Assembly (NCBI RefSeq): GCF_004293625.1
Contig: NZ_CP033040.1
Coordinates: 1,054,001 to 1,118,000, forward strand
Length of the DNA stretch: 64,000 nucleotides
Direction of reading: 5' to 3'
Source: Thiomicrorhabdus indica
GTDB taxonomy: Bacteria; Pseudomonadota; Gammaproteobacteria; Thiomicrospirales; Thiomicrospiraceae
This document shows, in pieces, positions 25,707 through 35,038 of the stretch; within the stretch, counting starts at the first letter, position 1, and each line of letters starts with the position of its first letter. The translations under genes and the position numbers were made by a program. The notes beneath the pieces were generated by a model, which saw only the letters and a list, made by a program, of their open reading frames with translations, was not told where the DNA came from and searched no databases.

Positions 25707-26663
25707 ATGGAAAATGTTGTTTTTTTAGTCAATGAAGAGCCTTATTGTCTTTGGGATATAGACTTAAATACTAAAAATAGAATGTTTATTGAGGGAGTTG
25801 ATGTTGAGTATTTTGATTATTTATTGAAGTTATATCTCGAATCCGCTGATTCAAAAAGAGCCTCAATTGCGATAAAAGCATTACAGCATCATGCTATGGA
25901 AACATTTTTTTCCTTATTGGGGTGTTTGCTTCAAGCTCCAAGTTGTGGGTATGCTTGGATTGCCAAGTGTAAGAATAGTGATCTTCGTGAAATGGCTAAA
26001 AACATCAATTCTGGGGCCTTAAAACTCCATCCATTCTTTAAAACTGACAAATTGTCTTGGAGGGTTGTCGCAGATTTTGTTTTTCAAGAGTTAGTCATTG
26101 GCTCCGTAGAAAATGACAAGCTTAAAGACAATTTTGCTGAGTTATGGAGTCGCCTTTCGGATGAGTTTATAGACAAAAATCAAATAGATGAATATAACAG
26201 TATTAAGCATGGCTTTAGAGTTAATGGAGGTGGTTTCATGTTGTCTTTTGGTTTGGAAGAAAAATATGGTGTGCCAGTACCAAAAGATAATATGACAACA
26301 ATTGGAAGCTCGGAACATGGTTTAAGTTTTTTGAAAATTGAATCTCTTGGCCCCTCGAAAGGAAATCGTAGCTTAAAAGTGAAGCAGGTTGCTTTAAACT
26401 GGAGTTTTGATAAAAACGCCATAATTGTTCAGTTGATTACATTATCAATTAAAAATATTGTTTCTCGTTTAAAGATCATAAACGGTTTGGATAGTCAAAA
26501 ATGTCAATTTTTCTATCCAGAAGATGAGTCTTTTTTTGATAAGCCATGGAGTATTGGTGTGGGCGTTAATAATTTTGAGATGAGTGCTGTCTATGACGAG
26601 AATAGTCTTGAGACAAGAACTACTAGAAAATCATTATTAAAAATTCTTAATGATTTTTCTTAG
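25707..26663 (+). CDS. Orphan protein (318 aa), unknown
   Basis: A clean frame coding for about 318 residues beginning MENVVFLVNEEPYCLWDID. ATG 25707 is preceded in frame by GTG 25704, and AGAGG lies about ten bases upstream, so either start is possible. No signal peptide or membrane segment is evident. The N-terminal half is helical with several Trp and Cys; the C-terminal half has beta-like stretches (KVKQVALNWSF). Base composition is AT-rich against the neighbours, suggesting transfer. It begins 7 bases after the HsdS remnant. I do not recognise the family; a cargo gene left in a defence locus is plausible. Confidence 0.65.
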   Translation: MENVVFLVNEEPYCLWDIDLNTKNRMFIEGVDVEYFDYLLKLYLESADSKRASIAIKALQHHAMETFFSLLGCLLQAPSCGYAWIAKCKNSDLREMAKNINSGALKLHPFFKTDKLSWRVVADFVFQELVIGSVENDKLKDNFAELWSRLSDEFIDKNQIDEYNSIKHGFRVNGGGFMLSFGLEEKYGVPVPKDNMTTIGSSEHGLSFLKIESLGPSKGNRSLKVKQVALNWSFDKNAIIVQLITLSIKNIVSRLKIINGLDSQKCQFFYPEDESFFDKPWSIGVGVNNFEMSAVYDENSLETRTTRKSLLKILNDFS

Positions 26664-26707
26664 CTCGTGAGGATTGTTTTTATTGGGTGCGATTAAGTTG
26701 GCATTAA

Positions 26708-26908
26708 GTGAAGCTCATTGTTGATGCGACTACCCAAGAAAAACTGATTGCACTGATTACCGCTCATCCAAAATGGACGCAAAAACAGTTTGCGAACGCC
26801 TTAGGTATGACGTCGGATGGTGTGAAATATCACCTCAATAAACTCAAGCAAGCGGGTCTCATCGAGCGCGTTGGCTCAACCAAAGCCGGTTCTTGGCATC
26901 TTTTATAG
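26708..26908 (+). pseudogene. Winged-helix fragment, probably the tail of a larger ATP-binding or Fic-type protein
   Basis: A 66-codon frame from GTG 26708 encodes a winged helix: LITAHPKWTQKQFANALGMT, DGVKYHLNKLKQAG, then LIERVGSTKAGSWHLL. This ending is typical of the last domain of Schlafen/AlbA-2 (RecG-like) ATP-binding proteins and some Fic proteins. No upstream domain is present in frame. A free-standing small DNA-binding protein is the alternative. It lies directly before the hip operator array. Confidence 0.5.
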
Positions 26909-26910
26909 TT

Positions 26911-27012
26911 TATACGGATTAGCGTATAATTTGAATTTTATACGGATTAGCGTATAATTTGAATTTTATACGGTAAAGCGTATAATTTGATTTTTATACG
27001 GACTGGCGTATA
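26911..27012. promoter_or_regulatory. Four tandem palindromic operators upstream of hipBA
   Basis: Four 18-bp dyads of the form TATACN8GTATA start at 26911, 26939, 26967 and 26995, an exact 28-base period. Copies 1 and 2 are identical; 3 and 4 differ only in the centre. E. coli HipB binds four operators TATCCN8GGATA, the same size and number. Each 28-base unit also carries TTGAAT (or TTGATT) 16 bases before a TATAAT-like box, so promoter and operator are interlaced. Likely autorepression by the HipB-like protein at 27032. Confidence 0.8.
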
Positions 27013-27031
27013 GAAATTCAAAGGGTGCGGT

Positions 27032-27286
27032 ATGAGAGTCAATTCAGCAAAAGAGCTTGCGGTCTATCTTCAAGATCAGCGTCTCACAAACAAGTTGTCG
27101 CAGAATTTGGTGGCAGACTTAGCAAGTGTTAGGCAGGCAACGGTGTCTTCATTTGAGTCTAAGCCAGAGAATGCCAAGCTTGAAACCTTGTTTAAATTGT
27201 TGTCAGCGTTGGATTTAGAGTTGGAAGTTCGCCGTAAAGGTAATCGTTTTTCTTCCGAAGTAAACCATGAAAGTTTAGAGTGGTAG
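27032..27286 (+). CDS. hipB: HipB-like antitoxin, Xre-family repressor
   Basis: An 84-aa Xre helix-turn-helix protein (LSQNLVADLASVRQATVSSFE about residues 22-42, quoted here as the motif region). E. coli HipB has 88 aa. It ends in SLEW, matching the C-terminal LEW of E. coli HipB, where the last Trp contacts HipA. It lies 7 bases before hipA and behind four operators. Expected to neutralise HipA and repress the operon. Confidence 0.88.
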   Translation: MRVNSAKELAVYLQDQRLTNKLSQNLVADLASVRQATVSSFESKPENAKLETLFKLLSALDLELEVRRKGNRFSSEVNHESLEW

Positions 27287-27293
27287 GTGAATC

Positions 27294-28634
27294 ATGCCTA
27301 AGCCGAATAGTCATTTGTTTGTCTCTATGAATGGTTTATTGGTGGGGGAGTTGTGGAAGTTGGAAAATGGGGCTTTGCAGTTTCAATACGCTGAGGCATG
27401 GTTACAGTCGCCTTACGCACGTTCTCTGTCTTTATCGCTGCCTTTGTCTAAGAAGGTTTATTCTGGCGATTTAATCTATAACTTTCTTGATAATTTGTTG
27501 CCGGATAATGATGCAATTCGAGCCAAAATGCAGGCACGGTTTCATACCCGAACCACCCAGCCTTTCGATCTTTTAGCGGCTGTTGGCAGTGATTGTGTCG
27601 GTGCAATTCAGCTCTCTAGTGACCTTACACCAGTAGATTTGAAAATTCATGCAAAACCTTTGAAAGAAAAGGATGTCGCGCATTTACTGAGAAATTATGG
27701 TGTGAATCCTTTAGGGATGCAGGATGCTGAGGATGACTTTCGAATTTCTATTGCCGGTGCTCAAGAAAAAACGGCGCTTTTAAAGATAGGTAGTGACTGG
27801 TATTTGCCGAAAGGGACAACGCCGACTACGCATATTCTTAAACTGCCGATTGGGATGCTTGCCTACAATAATTTAGATTTAACCCAGAGTTGTGAAAATG
27901 AATGGCTGTGTATGCAAATATCTAAAGCGTTCGACCTGCCGACGGCAAATGCTGAAGTCGTCACGTTTGAAGGCCAAAAAGTTCTGGCTGTTGAACGCTT
28001 TGATCGTAAATGGCAGTCGGATTCTAAGCTGGTAAGGCTTCCGCAAGAGGATATGTGTCAAGCATTGGGTGTTGCGCCTGCAATTAAATACGAAGCGGAT
28101 GGTGGGCCGAGCATTAAAGCGATTATGGATATTTTGCGTGGCTCGCAAACGGCAAACCAAGATCGTGAAATATTCTTTAAATCTCAAGTTCTGTTTTGGA
28201 TGCTCGCAGCACCGGATGGGCATGGTAAGAACTTCAGTCTGTCTATAGAGGCCAATAATAGTTATCGACTCACTAAATTGTATGACATTTTATCGGCTTA
28301 TCCGTTGATGGGCGGCATAGGCCTACAAAAGCAGAAAATTAAAATGGCCATGGCAGTACAAGGGAAAAAACGTCATTACAAATGGGATTCGATTATGCCA
28401 AGGCATTTTTTGAGTACCGCTAAAGCGGTCGGTTATTCTGAAAAATTGGCTTGGCAGAATATGGAAGAGATGTTTCTGAAAACAGAGAGTGTGATTGAGT
28501 CGGTATCAAAACAATTACTCAGTGACTTCCCAAAAGGCTTTCCGCACGACATTGCGGAACCCATTTTTTCAGGGCTTAGGCAAAAATCCAAAGTTGGTTT
28601 ACAGCATTTAGCTGTTTTGACCAAAGAAAAATAA
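27294..28634 (+). CDS. hipA: HipA-family serine/threonine kinase toxin
   Basis: A 446-aa HipA, full length and close to E. coli HipA (440 aa) along its whole length. Ser152 in RISIAGAQEK is the equivalent of the autophosphorylated Ser150. Asp308 in DGHGKNF and Asp331 in LYDILSA are the catalytic and metal-binding aspartates. E. coli HipA phosphorylates glutamyl-tRNA synthetase and induces persistence; the same target is likely but not shown. All key residues are present, so the toxin should be active. Confidence 0.92.
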   Translation: MPKPNSHLFVSMNGLLVGELWKLENGALQFQYAEAWLQSPYARSLSLSLPLSKKVYSGDLIYNFLDNLLPDNDAIRAKMQARFHTRTTQPFDLLAAVGSDCVGAIQLSSDLTPVDLKIHAKPLKEKDVAHLLRNYGVNPLGMQDAEDDFRISIAGAQEKTALLKIGSDWYLPKGTTPTTHILKLPIGMLAYNNLDLTQSCENEWLCMQISKAFDLPTANAEVVTFEGQKVLAVERFDRKWQSDSKLVRLPQEDMCQALGVAPAIKYEADGGPSIKAIMDILRGSQTANQDREIFFKSQVLFWMLAAPDGHGKNFSLSIEANNSYRLTKLYDILSAYPLMGGIGLQKQKIKMAMAVQGKKRHYKWDSIMPRHFLSTAKAVGYSEKLAWQNMEEMFLKTESVIESVSKQLLSDFPKGFPHDIAEPIFSGLRQKSKVGLQHLAVLTKEK

Positions 28635-28648
28635 ATGGACTGACTAAG

Positions 28649-28696
28649 TTAATTAGGCACTATAGTTTTAACAGTAAAATAAACTGTGCTAATTAA
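28649..28696. other. Imperfect hairpin after hipA
   Basis: TTAATTAGGCAC (28649-28660) pairs with GTGCTAATTAA (28686-28696) with one bulged base, and the loop can pair further (AGTTT/AAACT). It marks the right end of the island between hipA and the convergent rlmD. No T-run follows on the plus strand, so it is not a classical terminator. Confidence 0.45.
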
Positions 28697-28724
28697 AAAA
28701 TAAACTCTCATTTATTAAGCGTCG

Positions 28725-29978
28725 CTAGAATTTAAAAATTCGTTTTTTGTTTTCTAGACGTTTGGCTTTTTTCTGCTTCTGTTTTTTGATTTTTTCAAGC
28801 AATACCATGGTTTCGCCATGTGTTGTGTGAGCAAACATGTCCATAAAGCAGGCTTTTTTAAGAACATATCCCTGCTTTTGTAGGAGCTTGCAATCGCGAA
28901 TAAGGGTTGAAGCGTCGCATGAAACGTAGACGATTTTTTGAGCCTCTAATTTCCCAAGTTGCTCGCAGAGTTCCTGTGCACCAAGACGACCTGGGTCGAG
29001 TAAAACTCTATCGTATTTGGCTTCGCGGAACCATTCAAAGTGTTCTAAGCTTTTAAATAAATCCGCTTTGTAAAATTCACAATTATCGAGTTGGTTAAGT
29101 TGTGCGTTTCGATTGGCCGATTCGACTAATGCATCAAGACCTTCTATCCCGATTGCTTTTTTTGAAACCTGTGCCAGTGGAAGTGTGAAGTTGCCAACGC
29201 CACTGAAGAAATCAATCACAGAATCTTTTGCAGAAACATCTAGCCACTCGATCGATTGCGTAATCATTTGTTGGTTGATATCTGCGTTCACTTGAATAAA
29301 ACCGTTGCTTGGAAATTCAATGGTCAGCGCTTTCTGACCGGCCGGTTGAATTTGATAATTCGGCGTTTGCTGCGATTCAGAGAAACCGAAAACACCGTTG
29401 TCGGCTTCAACAATCGTGAATTCACGGTTTTTCCGGGAAGCGGTTTTTAAAAGTTCTGGACGTGATTTTTTAATTTCAGAGTTAAGTGCATTGCTTAAAA
29501 TTGGGCAATGTTCAATATCGACCAAACGATTGTCTTGCGCTTTGCGAAAACCTAATCGTGCCTGTTTGTCTTTTTTATCGATTTCTAGCGCTAAGCGCGC
29601 TCTGCGGCGATAGGCTTGGTCATGAGAGGTCAGCGTGTCAGTGAATTGACAGTTTTCGGTATTTAGCTGCTGTTTGAGCTGGGTGAAAAAGTTTTGTGCT
29701 TTCCAGTGACGTTGCGCCGAAACACTCAGGTGTTGCAGTTGGCAACCGCCGCATTCAGAGTATTTATCACAAAACGGTTCTGTCCGGTTTTCAGAAGGCG
29801 TTTGAACTTTGATCAAATTGGCTTCTGCAAAGTTGCGTTCGTCATTGATGATTTTTGCACTGACAATATCGCCTGGTACGGCATCCGTTACAAAGCAGGT
29901 TTTGCCGTCAATATGCGCAATTCCACGACCATCGTGCGAAAGTCCGGTGATTTCTAAATGTTCAATAATTTGATTCAT
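28725..29978 (-). CDS. rlmD: 23S rRNA (uracil-1939-C5)-methyltransferase RlmD
   Basis: A 417-aa enzyme with an N-terminal TRAM domain (about 1-58) and the [4Fe-4S] ligands in CDKYSECGGCQ (three cysteines) with a fourth in HCPI. The C-terminal methyltransferase has FFSGVGNFTLPLA, a DPGR motif and the catalytic Cys in YVSCDAST. It methylates U1939 of 23S rRNA. It sits downstream of queE on the same strand, 57 bases apart. The C-terminal tail is very basic. Confidence 0.93.
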   Translation of the reverse strand: MNQIIEHLEITGLSHDGRGIAHIDGKTCFVTDAVPGDIVSAKIINDERNFAEANLIKVQTPSENRTEPFCDKYSECGGCQLQHLSVSAQRHWKAQNFFTQLKQQLNTENCQFTDTLTSHDQAYRRRARLALEIDKKDKQARLGFRKAQDNRLVDIEHCPILSNALNSEIKKSRPELLKTASRKNREFTIVEADNGVFGFSESQQTPNYQIQPAGQKALTIEFPSNGFIQVNADINQQMITQSIEWLDVSAKDSVIDFFSGVGNFTLPLAQVSKKAIGIEGLDALVESANRNAQLNQLDNCEFYKADLFKSLEHFEWFREAKYDRVLLDPGRLGAQELCEQLGKLEAQKIVYVSCDASTLIRDCKLLQKQGYVLKKACFMDMFAHTTHGETMVLLEKIKKQKQKKAKRLENKKRIFKF

Positions 29979-30035
29979 AAGTTTATTGTCTTCTGATGGC
30001 TTTCGTTAAATGTGCAGCTTGTCTTAGTAGGGTTT

Positions 30036-30677
30036 TCAGTCAATCCCGAGAAATTTATGGGTTTGCAGACTTAAATTCCATTTTGGATGCTTTAAGCAAT
30101 AGTCCAAAGCCATTTTTGTATGATTTTGGTTTAAGTCGGTATTGGTATTTGCCATGGGTTGCAAATAAAAATACTCAAACGCCATTTGCTCAACAATATT
30201 TGGCATGAGTTCCGGTTGAGGGTAAACAAGTTTGAGTTCATTGCCTTGAGTTAATACGATTTCAGTATTGGCTTTGGGGCTCATACAAATCCAATCGATA
30301 CCGGCCGGTGGCGATTTGGTGCCATTGGTTTCAACAGCAATTTCAAAATTCGCCTTGTGAAGCGCATCAACAAGTTCTTTATCCACTTGCATAAGTGGTT
30401 CGCCGCCGGTTAAAACGGTAAAAGGCTTGATGTTTTTATCTGGCCAAAACTGCAATAGGTGATTGGCTAAATCTTCTGCGGTTTTAAACCGCCCACCATT
30501 TTGACCATCTGTGCCGACGAAATCGGTGTCACAAAATTTGCAAATTGCTTTTTCTCGATCTTCTTCCCGGCCGGTCCATAAGTTACAGTTGCTGAAGCGG
30601 CAGAAAATCGCTGGACGTCCGGCATGAAAGCCTTCGCCTTGAAGTGAGTAAAAAACTTCTTTTATCGAATAACTCAT
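30036..30677 (-). CDS. queE: 7-carboxy-7-deazaguanine synthase QueE
   Basis: A 213-aa radical SAM enzyme of queuosine synthesis. The opening SLQGEGFHAGRP is typical. The cluster cysteines are spaced C-x14-C-x2-C (SNCNLW...ICKFCDTDF), the known long variant found in several proteobacterial QueE proteins. GGEPLMQ follows. It ring-contracts carboxy-tetrahydropterin to 7-carboxy-7-deazaguanine. Other que genes are not in the window. Confidence 0.92.
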   Translation of the reverse strand: MSYSIKEVFYSLQGEGFHAGRPAIFCRFSNCNLWTGREEDREKAICKFCDTDFVGTDGQNGGRFKTAEDLANHLLQFWPDKNIKPFTVLTGGEPLMQVDKELVDALHKANFEIAVETNGTKSPPAGIDWICMSPKANTEIVLTQGNELKLVYPQPELMPNIVEQMAFEYFYLQPMANTNTDLNQNHTKMALDYCLKHPKWNLSLQTHKFLGID

Positions 30678-30836
30678 TGGCCTGATTCACCTAGTGATTA
30701 ATTTTTGCTCGCATTTTACCTTTTTCCAACTTATTTGAGAGGGATTTGATGGGTTTTTGTTGTAAGGAGAGGGTTTGAGCGGCTATAATTTTCGGCTATT
30801 TTTTGAATTTCTTAATAGGAACAGGGTGCGAGCGCA

Positions 30837-32258
30837 ATGGCTGGAAAAACCTTATATGACAAATTGTGGGACGACCATGTGGTTCGTCAAGAAGAAGATG
30901 GTACGGCGTTAATTTATATTGATCGTCAACTGCTGCATGAAGTAACTTCTCCACAGGCGTTTGAAGGCCTGCGTCTTGCTGGTCGTAAACCATGGCGTGT
31001 GGACGCGAACTTGGCAACTTGTGACCACAATGTTCCAACCACTGAGTTAACGGGTGGTGCTGAAACGATTGAGGATCCCGTGTCACGTATTCAGGTGCAA
31101 ACGCTAAACATGAATGCCAAAGAGTTCGGTATTACAGAATTTGGAATGGGCGATCCGCGACAAGGGATTGTGCATGTTGTTGGGCCTGAAGAAGGTAAGA
31201 CTTTGCCAGGAACAACGCTAGTGTGTGGTGATTCGCATACGGCAACGCATGGTGCGCTTGCATCTTTGGCGCATGGGGTCGGAACTTCAGAAGTTGAGCA
31301 TGTATTGGCAACTCAGTGTTTGATTCAGAAAAAAATGAAAAATATGCTGATAAAAGTCAACGGTAAACTTGGCGCTGGTGTGACACCGAAAGATGTGATT
31401 TTGGCGATTATCGGCAAAATCGGTACCGCTGGTGGAACGGGATTCGCCATTGAATTTGGTGGGCAGGTCTTCCGCGATATGTCGATTGAAGGGCGTATGA
31501 CAGTCTGTAATATGGCGATTGAAGCTGGCGCGCGAGTTGGTTTGGTTGCGGTGGATGAAAAAACTATTGAATATGTAAAAGGACGCCCTTTTGCGCCAAC
31601 AGGTAAAAACTGGGAGTTAGCAGTTGAGGCGTGGAAAGAACTGGTTTCTGACGAAGATGCTGAATTTGACACTGTCGTAGAAATAGAAGGCGCTGACATT
31701 GAGCCGCAAGTTTCTTGGGGAACCTCTCCTGAAATGGTGTTGGGTGTTGATGGCGTGGTTCCAGATCCTGATAAAGAAGCGGATGCTGTGAAAGCGACAT
31801 CCATTCGTAATGCGTTGAAGTACATGGGGCTTGAGGCGGGTATGTCAATTAAAGATATTCCGGCTGAATATGTCTTTATTGGTTCTTGTACCAACTCGCG
31901 TATTGAAGACTTCCGAGCTGCGGCAGAAGTGTTAAAAGGTCGTAAGGTATCAGACAAGGTTGAATTGGCAATTGCAGTACCGGGTTCTGGATTGGTGAAG
32001 CAGCAAGCCGAAGCCGAGGGCTTGGATAAAGTCTTTATCGAAGCTGGTTTTGAATGGCGTAATCCTGGATGTTCAATGTGTTTGGCCATGAATGCGGATC
32101 GTTTACCGGCCGGTAAACATTGTGCATCAACTTCAAATCGTAACTTTGAAGGTCGCCAAGGTGCTGGCGGTCGCACACATTTGGTCAGTCCGGAAATGGC
32201 AGCTGCGGCTGCGGTTGCAGGTCATTTTGTTGATGTTCGTGAAATGTTGAACGCTTAA
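30837..32258 (+). CDS. leuC: 3-isopropylmalate dehydratase large subunit
   Basis: A 473-aa aconitase-family subunit of leucine synthesis. The three [4Fe-4S] ligands are visible in IGSCTNSR and [11 protein letters not shown]; the opening [13 protein letters not shown] and [11 protein letters not shown] are canonical. It pairs with LeuD, encoded 19 bases downstream. A palindrome copy (32105) encodes LPAGK in the usual AGERCAST-type region before the C-terminus. Confidence 0.96.
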   Translation: MAGKTLYDKLWDDHVVRQEEDGTALIYIDRQLLHEVTSPQAFEGLRLAGRKPWRVDANLATCDHNVPTTELTGGAETIEDPVSRIQVQTLNMNAKEFGITEFGMGDPRQGIVHVVGPEEGKTLPGTTLVCGDSHTATHGALASLAHGVGTSEVEHVLATQCLIQKKMKNMLIKVNGKLGAGVTPKDVILAIIGKIGTAGGTGFAIEFGGQVFRDMSIEGRMTVCNMAIEAGARVGLVAVDEKTIEYVKGRPFAPTGKNWELAVEAWKELVSDEDAEFDTVVEIEGADIEPQVSWGTSPEMVLGVDGVVPDPDKEADAVKATSIRNALKYMGLEAGMSIKDIPAEYVFIGSCTNSRIEDFRAAAEVLKGRKVSDKVELAIAVPGSGLVKQQAEAEGLDKVFIEAGFEWRNPGCSMCLAMNADRLPAGKHCASTSNRNFEGRQGAGGRTHLVSPEMAAAAAVAGHFVDVREMLNA

Positions 32259-32277
32259 TCGAGGCTAGGAGAGAAAA

Positions 32278-32913
32278 ATGGAAAAATTTACAACTTTTAG
32301 CGCGATTGTTGCCCCAATGGATCGTGCGAATGTCGATACGGATGCAATTATCCCCAAGCAATTTTTGAAGTCAATTAAGCGTTCTGGTTTTGGCCCGAAC
32401 TTGTTTGATGAGTGGCGTTATGAAGATGTGGGGCAGCCTGATTCAGACAACTCTAAACGTCCATTACGTAAAGACTTTGTTTTGAATCAACCTCGTTATC
32501 AAGGTGCGAAGATTTTATTGGCGCGTGAGAATTTTGGTTGCGGTTCTTCACGTGAACACGCTCCTTGGGCACTGAAAGACTATGGCTTTGACGTGATTAT
32601 TGCGCCAAGTTTTGCGGATATTTTCTTTAATAACTCGTTCAAAAACGGCATTTTACCGATTGTTCTGGATGAGCAAAAAGTTGATGAGTTGTTTAATGAA
32701 ACCTTTGATACAGAAGGATATGAGCTAACAATCGATCTAGAAAATCAGCAGATTGTGACGCCGTCTGGAGATGCAATTGCGTTTGATGTGGACTCTTTCC
32801 GCAAGCATTGCCTGTTGAATGGTTTGGATGATATCGGTTTGACTTTGCAGCATGCTGAGCAGATCAAAACCTATGAAGAAAGTCGTAAGCAAACAAAGCC
32901 TTGGCTGTACTGA
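32278..32913 (+). CDS. leuD: 3-isopropylmalate dehydratase small subunit
   Basis: A 211-aa swivel-domain partner of LeuC. Signatures are [13 protein letters not shown] and the [16 protein letters not shown] motif. GAGAG precedes the ATG. Part of leuCDB. Confidence 0.96.
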   Translation: MEKFTTFSAIVAPMDRANVDTDAIIPKQFLKSIKRSGFGPNLFDEWRYEDVGQPDSDNSKRPLRKDFVLNQPRYQGAKILLARENFGCGSSREHAPWALKDYGFDVIIAPSFADIFFNNSFKNGILPIVLDEQKVDELFNETFDTEGYELTIDLENQQIVTPSGDAIAFDVDSFRKHCLLNGLDDIGLTLQHAEQIKTYEESRKQTKPWLY

Positions 32914-32974
32914 TTTTGGTTGTATAAGCTTAAGCATAAATAGAATTCAAATTTAAGAAATAGAGAAATTAACA

Positions 32975-34048
32975 ATGACAAAAAATGTATTGATTCTTCC
33001 TGGTGATGGTATTGGTCCGGAGATTACTGCTGAAGCGGTAAAGGTATTGAATAAATTAGTTGAGACAGATGGTCTTGATATTTCAATGGAAGAAGATTTA
33101 GTCGGCGGTGCTGCTTACGATGTTCACGGTGTGCCATTAGCCGATGACACCATGCAAAAAGCACATGATGCGGATGCCGTGCTTTTAGGTGCTGTGGGTG
33201 GTTACAAGTGGGAATCACTGGATATTTCTGTACGCCCTGAAAAAGGACTATTGCGCTTACGAAAGGAAATGGAGCTGTTTGCCAACCTTCGTCCAGCGAT
33301 GCTTTTCCCTCAGCTTGCTTCAGCATCGACTTTAAAGCCAGAAGTTGTTGCTGGTTTAGATATTTTGATTGTGCGTGAGCTAACCGGTGGTATCTATTTC
33401 GGTCAGCCTCGAGGTATCCGCACTTTGGAAAATGGTGAGCGTCAAGGTTACAACACTTATGTTTATTCTGAATCTGAAGTTAAGCGTATCGCGCATGTTG
33501 CTTTCCAAGCGGCAATGAAACGTGGCAAAAAACTAACTTCTGTGGATAAAGCTAACGTTTTGGAAGTGACTGAAATGTGGCGTGAGATTATTGATGAAAT
33601 CGCTCCTGAGTATCCAGAAGTTGAAGTAAATCACATGTATGTGGATAACGCGGCGATGCAGTTGGTTTTGAATCCTAAGCAATTTGACGTTATGGTAACA
33701 GGTAACATGTTTGGTGATATTTTGTCGGATGAAGCGTCGATGCTAACAGGTTCTATTGGTATGCTAGCCTCTGCATCATTGGATAAAAACAATAAAGGTA
33801 TGTATGAGCCTTCACACGGTTCTGCACCAGATATTGCCGGTCAAAACAAAGCAAATCCTCTGGCAACGATTATGTCTGCGGCCATGATGTTGCGTTATAC
33901 GCTAGGTCGTGAAGATTTGGCTGTGAAAATTGAAGAAGCAATTTCAAAGGTATTGGATCAAGGTTTACGTACTGGCGATATTATGGATGAAGGTTGTACA
34001 CAAGTGACTTGCTCAGAAATGGGTGATGCAGTTGTTGCGGCATTGTAA
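32975..34048 (+). CDS. leuB: 3-isopropylmalate dehydrogenase
   Basis: A 357-aa NAD-dependent enzyme that oxidises and decarboxylates 3-isopropylmalate. It opens [11 protein letters not shown], and has [14 protein letters not shown], the VDNAAMQLV active-site loop and [13 protein letters not shown] near the NAD site. Third gene of leuCDB. A palindrome copy (34064) sits in the short gap before the next gene. Confidence 0.96.
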   Translation: MTKNVLILPGDGIGPEITAEAVKVLNKLVETDGLDISMEEDLVGGAAYDVHGVPLADDTMQKAHDADAVLLGAVGGYKWESLDISVRPEKGLLRLRKEMELFANLRPAMLFPQLASASTLKPEVVAGLDILIVRELTGGIYFGQPRGIRTLENGERQGYNTYVYSESEVKRIAHVAFQAAMKRGKKLTSVDKANVLEVTEMWREIIDEIAPEYPEVEVNHMYVDNAAMQLVLNPKQFDVMVTGNMFGDILSDEASMLTGSIGMLASASLDKNNKGMYEPSHGSAPDIAGQNKANPLATIMSAAMMLRYTLGREDLAVKIEEAISKVLDQGLRTGDIMDEGCTQVTCSEMGDAVVAAL

Positions 34049-34078
34049 TCGCGTTTAAAGTTTACCGGCCGGTCAGAA

Positions 34079-35038
34079 ATGCGCAATCGTTTTACCATTA
34101 CAATCAGTGATGTCTATGGTGCGAAACAGTATTCGTTTCGACAGGTTGTAAAACGATTTGCGGTTTACTTGATTTTGTTGATTGCCGGGTTATGGCTTCT
34201 GATTGCAGGAAGTCTGTTTTGGGCGTTAGAGACTAAAGACGAAATTGAATCGAAGCATCAGCATTCCGTTGAGCTTTATGGTGAACGTCTGTTTGAATTG
34301 CAGGAAAGTTTTAATGAGACTTTGCTGGAAAAACAGGCGGTTGAGTCTTCTGTAGAAACGCTCGGCAAGCAGATTCAAGGCCTTGAAGAGTTAGTAATGG
34401 GAGGCAGCGACTTGCCTCCGGTTGAAAATGTTGACCTTGAAGAACGGTTACGAAATCTGCAATCTTCCGCTATTGGTCAGCAGTATCTTTTGATGATGCT
34501 ACCAAATGGGTCGGCAGTTGAGGACTATCGAGGTATTTCCAGTTCATATGGTATGCGCATTCACCCGGTGACGGGTAAGCGAAAAATGCACTATGGGATT
34601 GATTACAAAAGTCGTCAGGGAGATGCGGTGATTGCAACCGCGGAAGGTGTTGTCATGTTTGCAGGTTACACTGATTCTGGGTTTGGCAAAATGGTGACCA
34701 TTGCGCATGCGAATGGCTTTAAAACTCGATATGGTCATTTGAGTAAAATCAATGTTAAGCTAGGTCAATTTATAGAAAAAGGTCAAAAACTGGGTGAGGT
34801 TGGTACTACAGGTTTATCTACGGGAGCCCACCTGCATTATGAGGTGTTGTTTTTGAGTAAACGTCTCAATCCAAGGCCTTTTAACGATTGGTCTTTGACA
34901 AACTTTAAGCAGATTTTTACAGAGGTAAAACAGGTTCCATGGGCATCTTTCGTGCAAGCGGTCAACTTCAAAGTCCGTCAGGTGGAAAAACTATTATTAC
35001 CCGAGGTACCAAAATCAGTGGAGAGCTCGAGCATTTAG
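34079..35038 (+). CDS. M23-family peptidoglycan endopeptidase, membrane-anchored
   Basis: A 319-aa protein with a cytoplasmic basic N-terminus and one membrane helix (about residues 25-48). A coiled coil (about 55-105) leads to a LytM/M23 domain (about 155-270). Zinc ligands are visible in MHYGIDYK (HxxxD) and HLHYEV. Such enzymes cut peptide cross-links in the wall and often pair with bactofilins. Here the bactofilin gene starts 100 bases before this gene ends. The two sit between leuB and asd. Confidence 0.9.
   Translation: MRNRFTITISDVYGAKQYSFRQVVKRFAVYLILLIAGLWLLIAGSLFWALETKDEIESKHQHSVELYGERLFELQESFNETLLEKQAVESSVETLGKQIQGLEELVMGGSDLPPVENVDLEERLRNLQSSAIGQQYLLMMLPNGSAVEDYRGISSSYGMRIHPVTGKRKMHYGIDYKSRQGDAVIATAEGVVMFAGYTDSGFGKMVTIAHANGFKTRYGHLSKINVKLGQFIEKGQKLGEVGTTGLSTGAHLHYEVLFLSKRLNPRPFNDWSLTNFKQIFTEVKQVPWASFVQAVNFKVRQVEKLLLPEVPKSVESSSI

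Noticed and set aside
26911-27012. Possible CRISPR array
   Set aside because: The repeats are regular, but the spacers are only 10 bases and nearly identical, and each unit is a perfect dyad in front of hipB. They are operators.
25298-28724. Prophage or integrative element
   Set aside because: No integrase, transposase, tRNA target or clear direct repeats at the edges. It is better described as a small eroded accessory island.
31325-32176. 283-codon minus-strand frame within leuC
   Set aside because: Complete overlap with a canonical leuC; the composition is the usual antisense shadow, rich in Ser, Pro and Thr.
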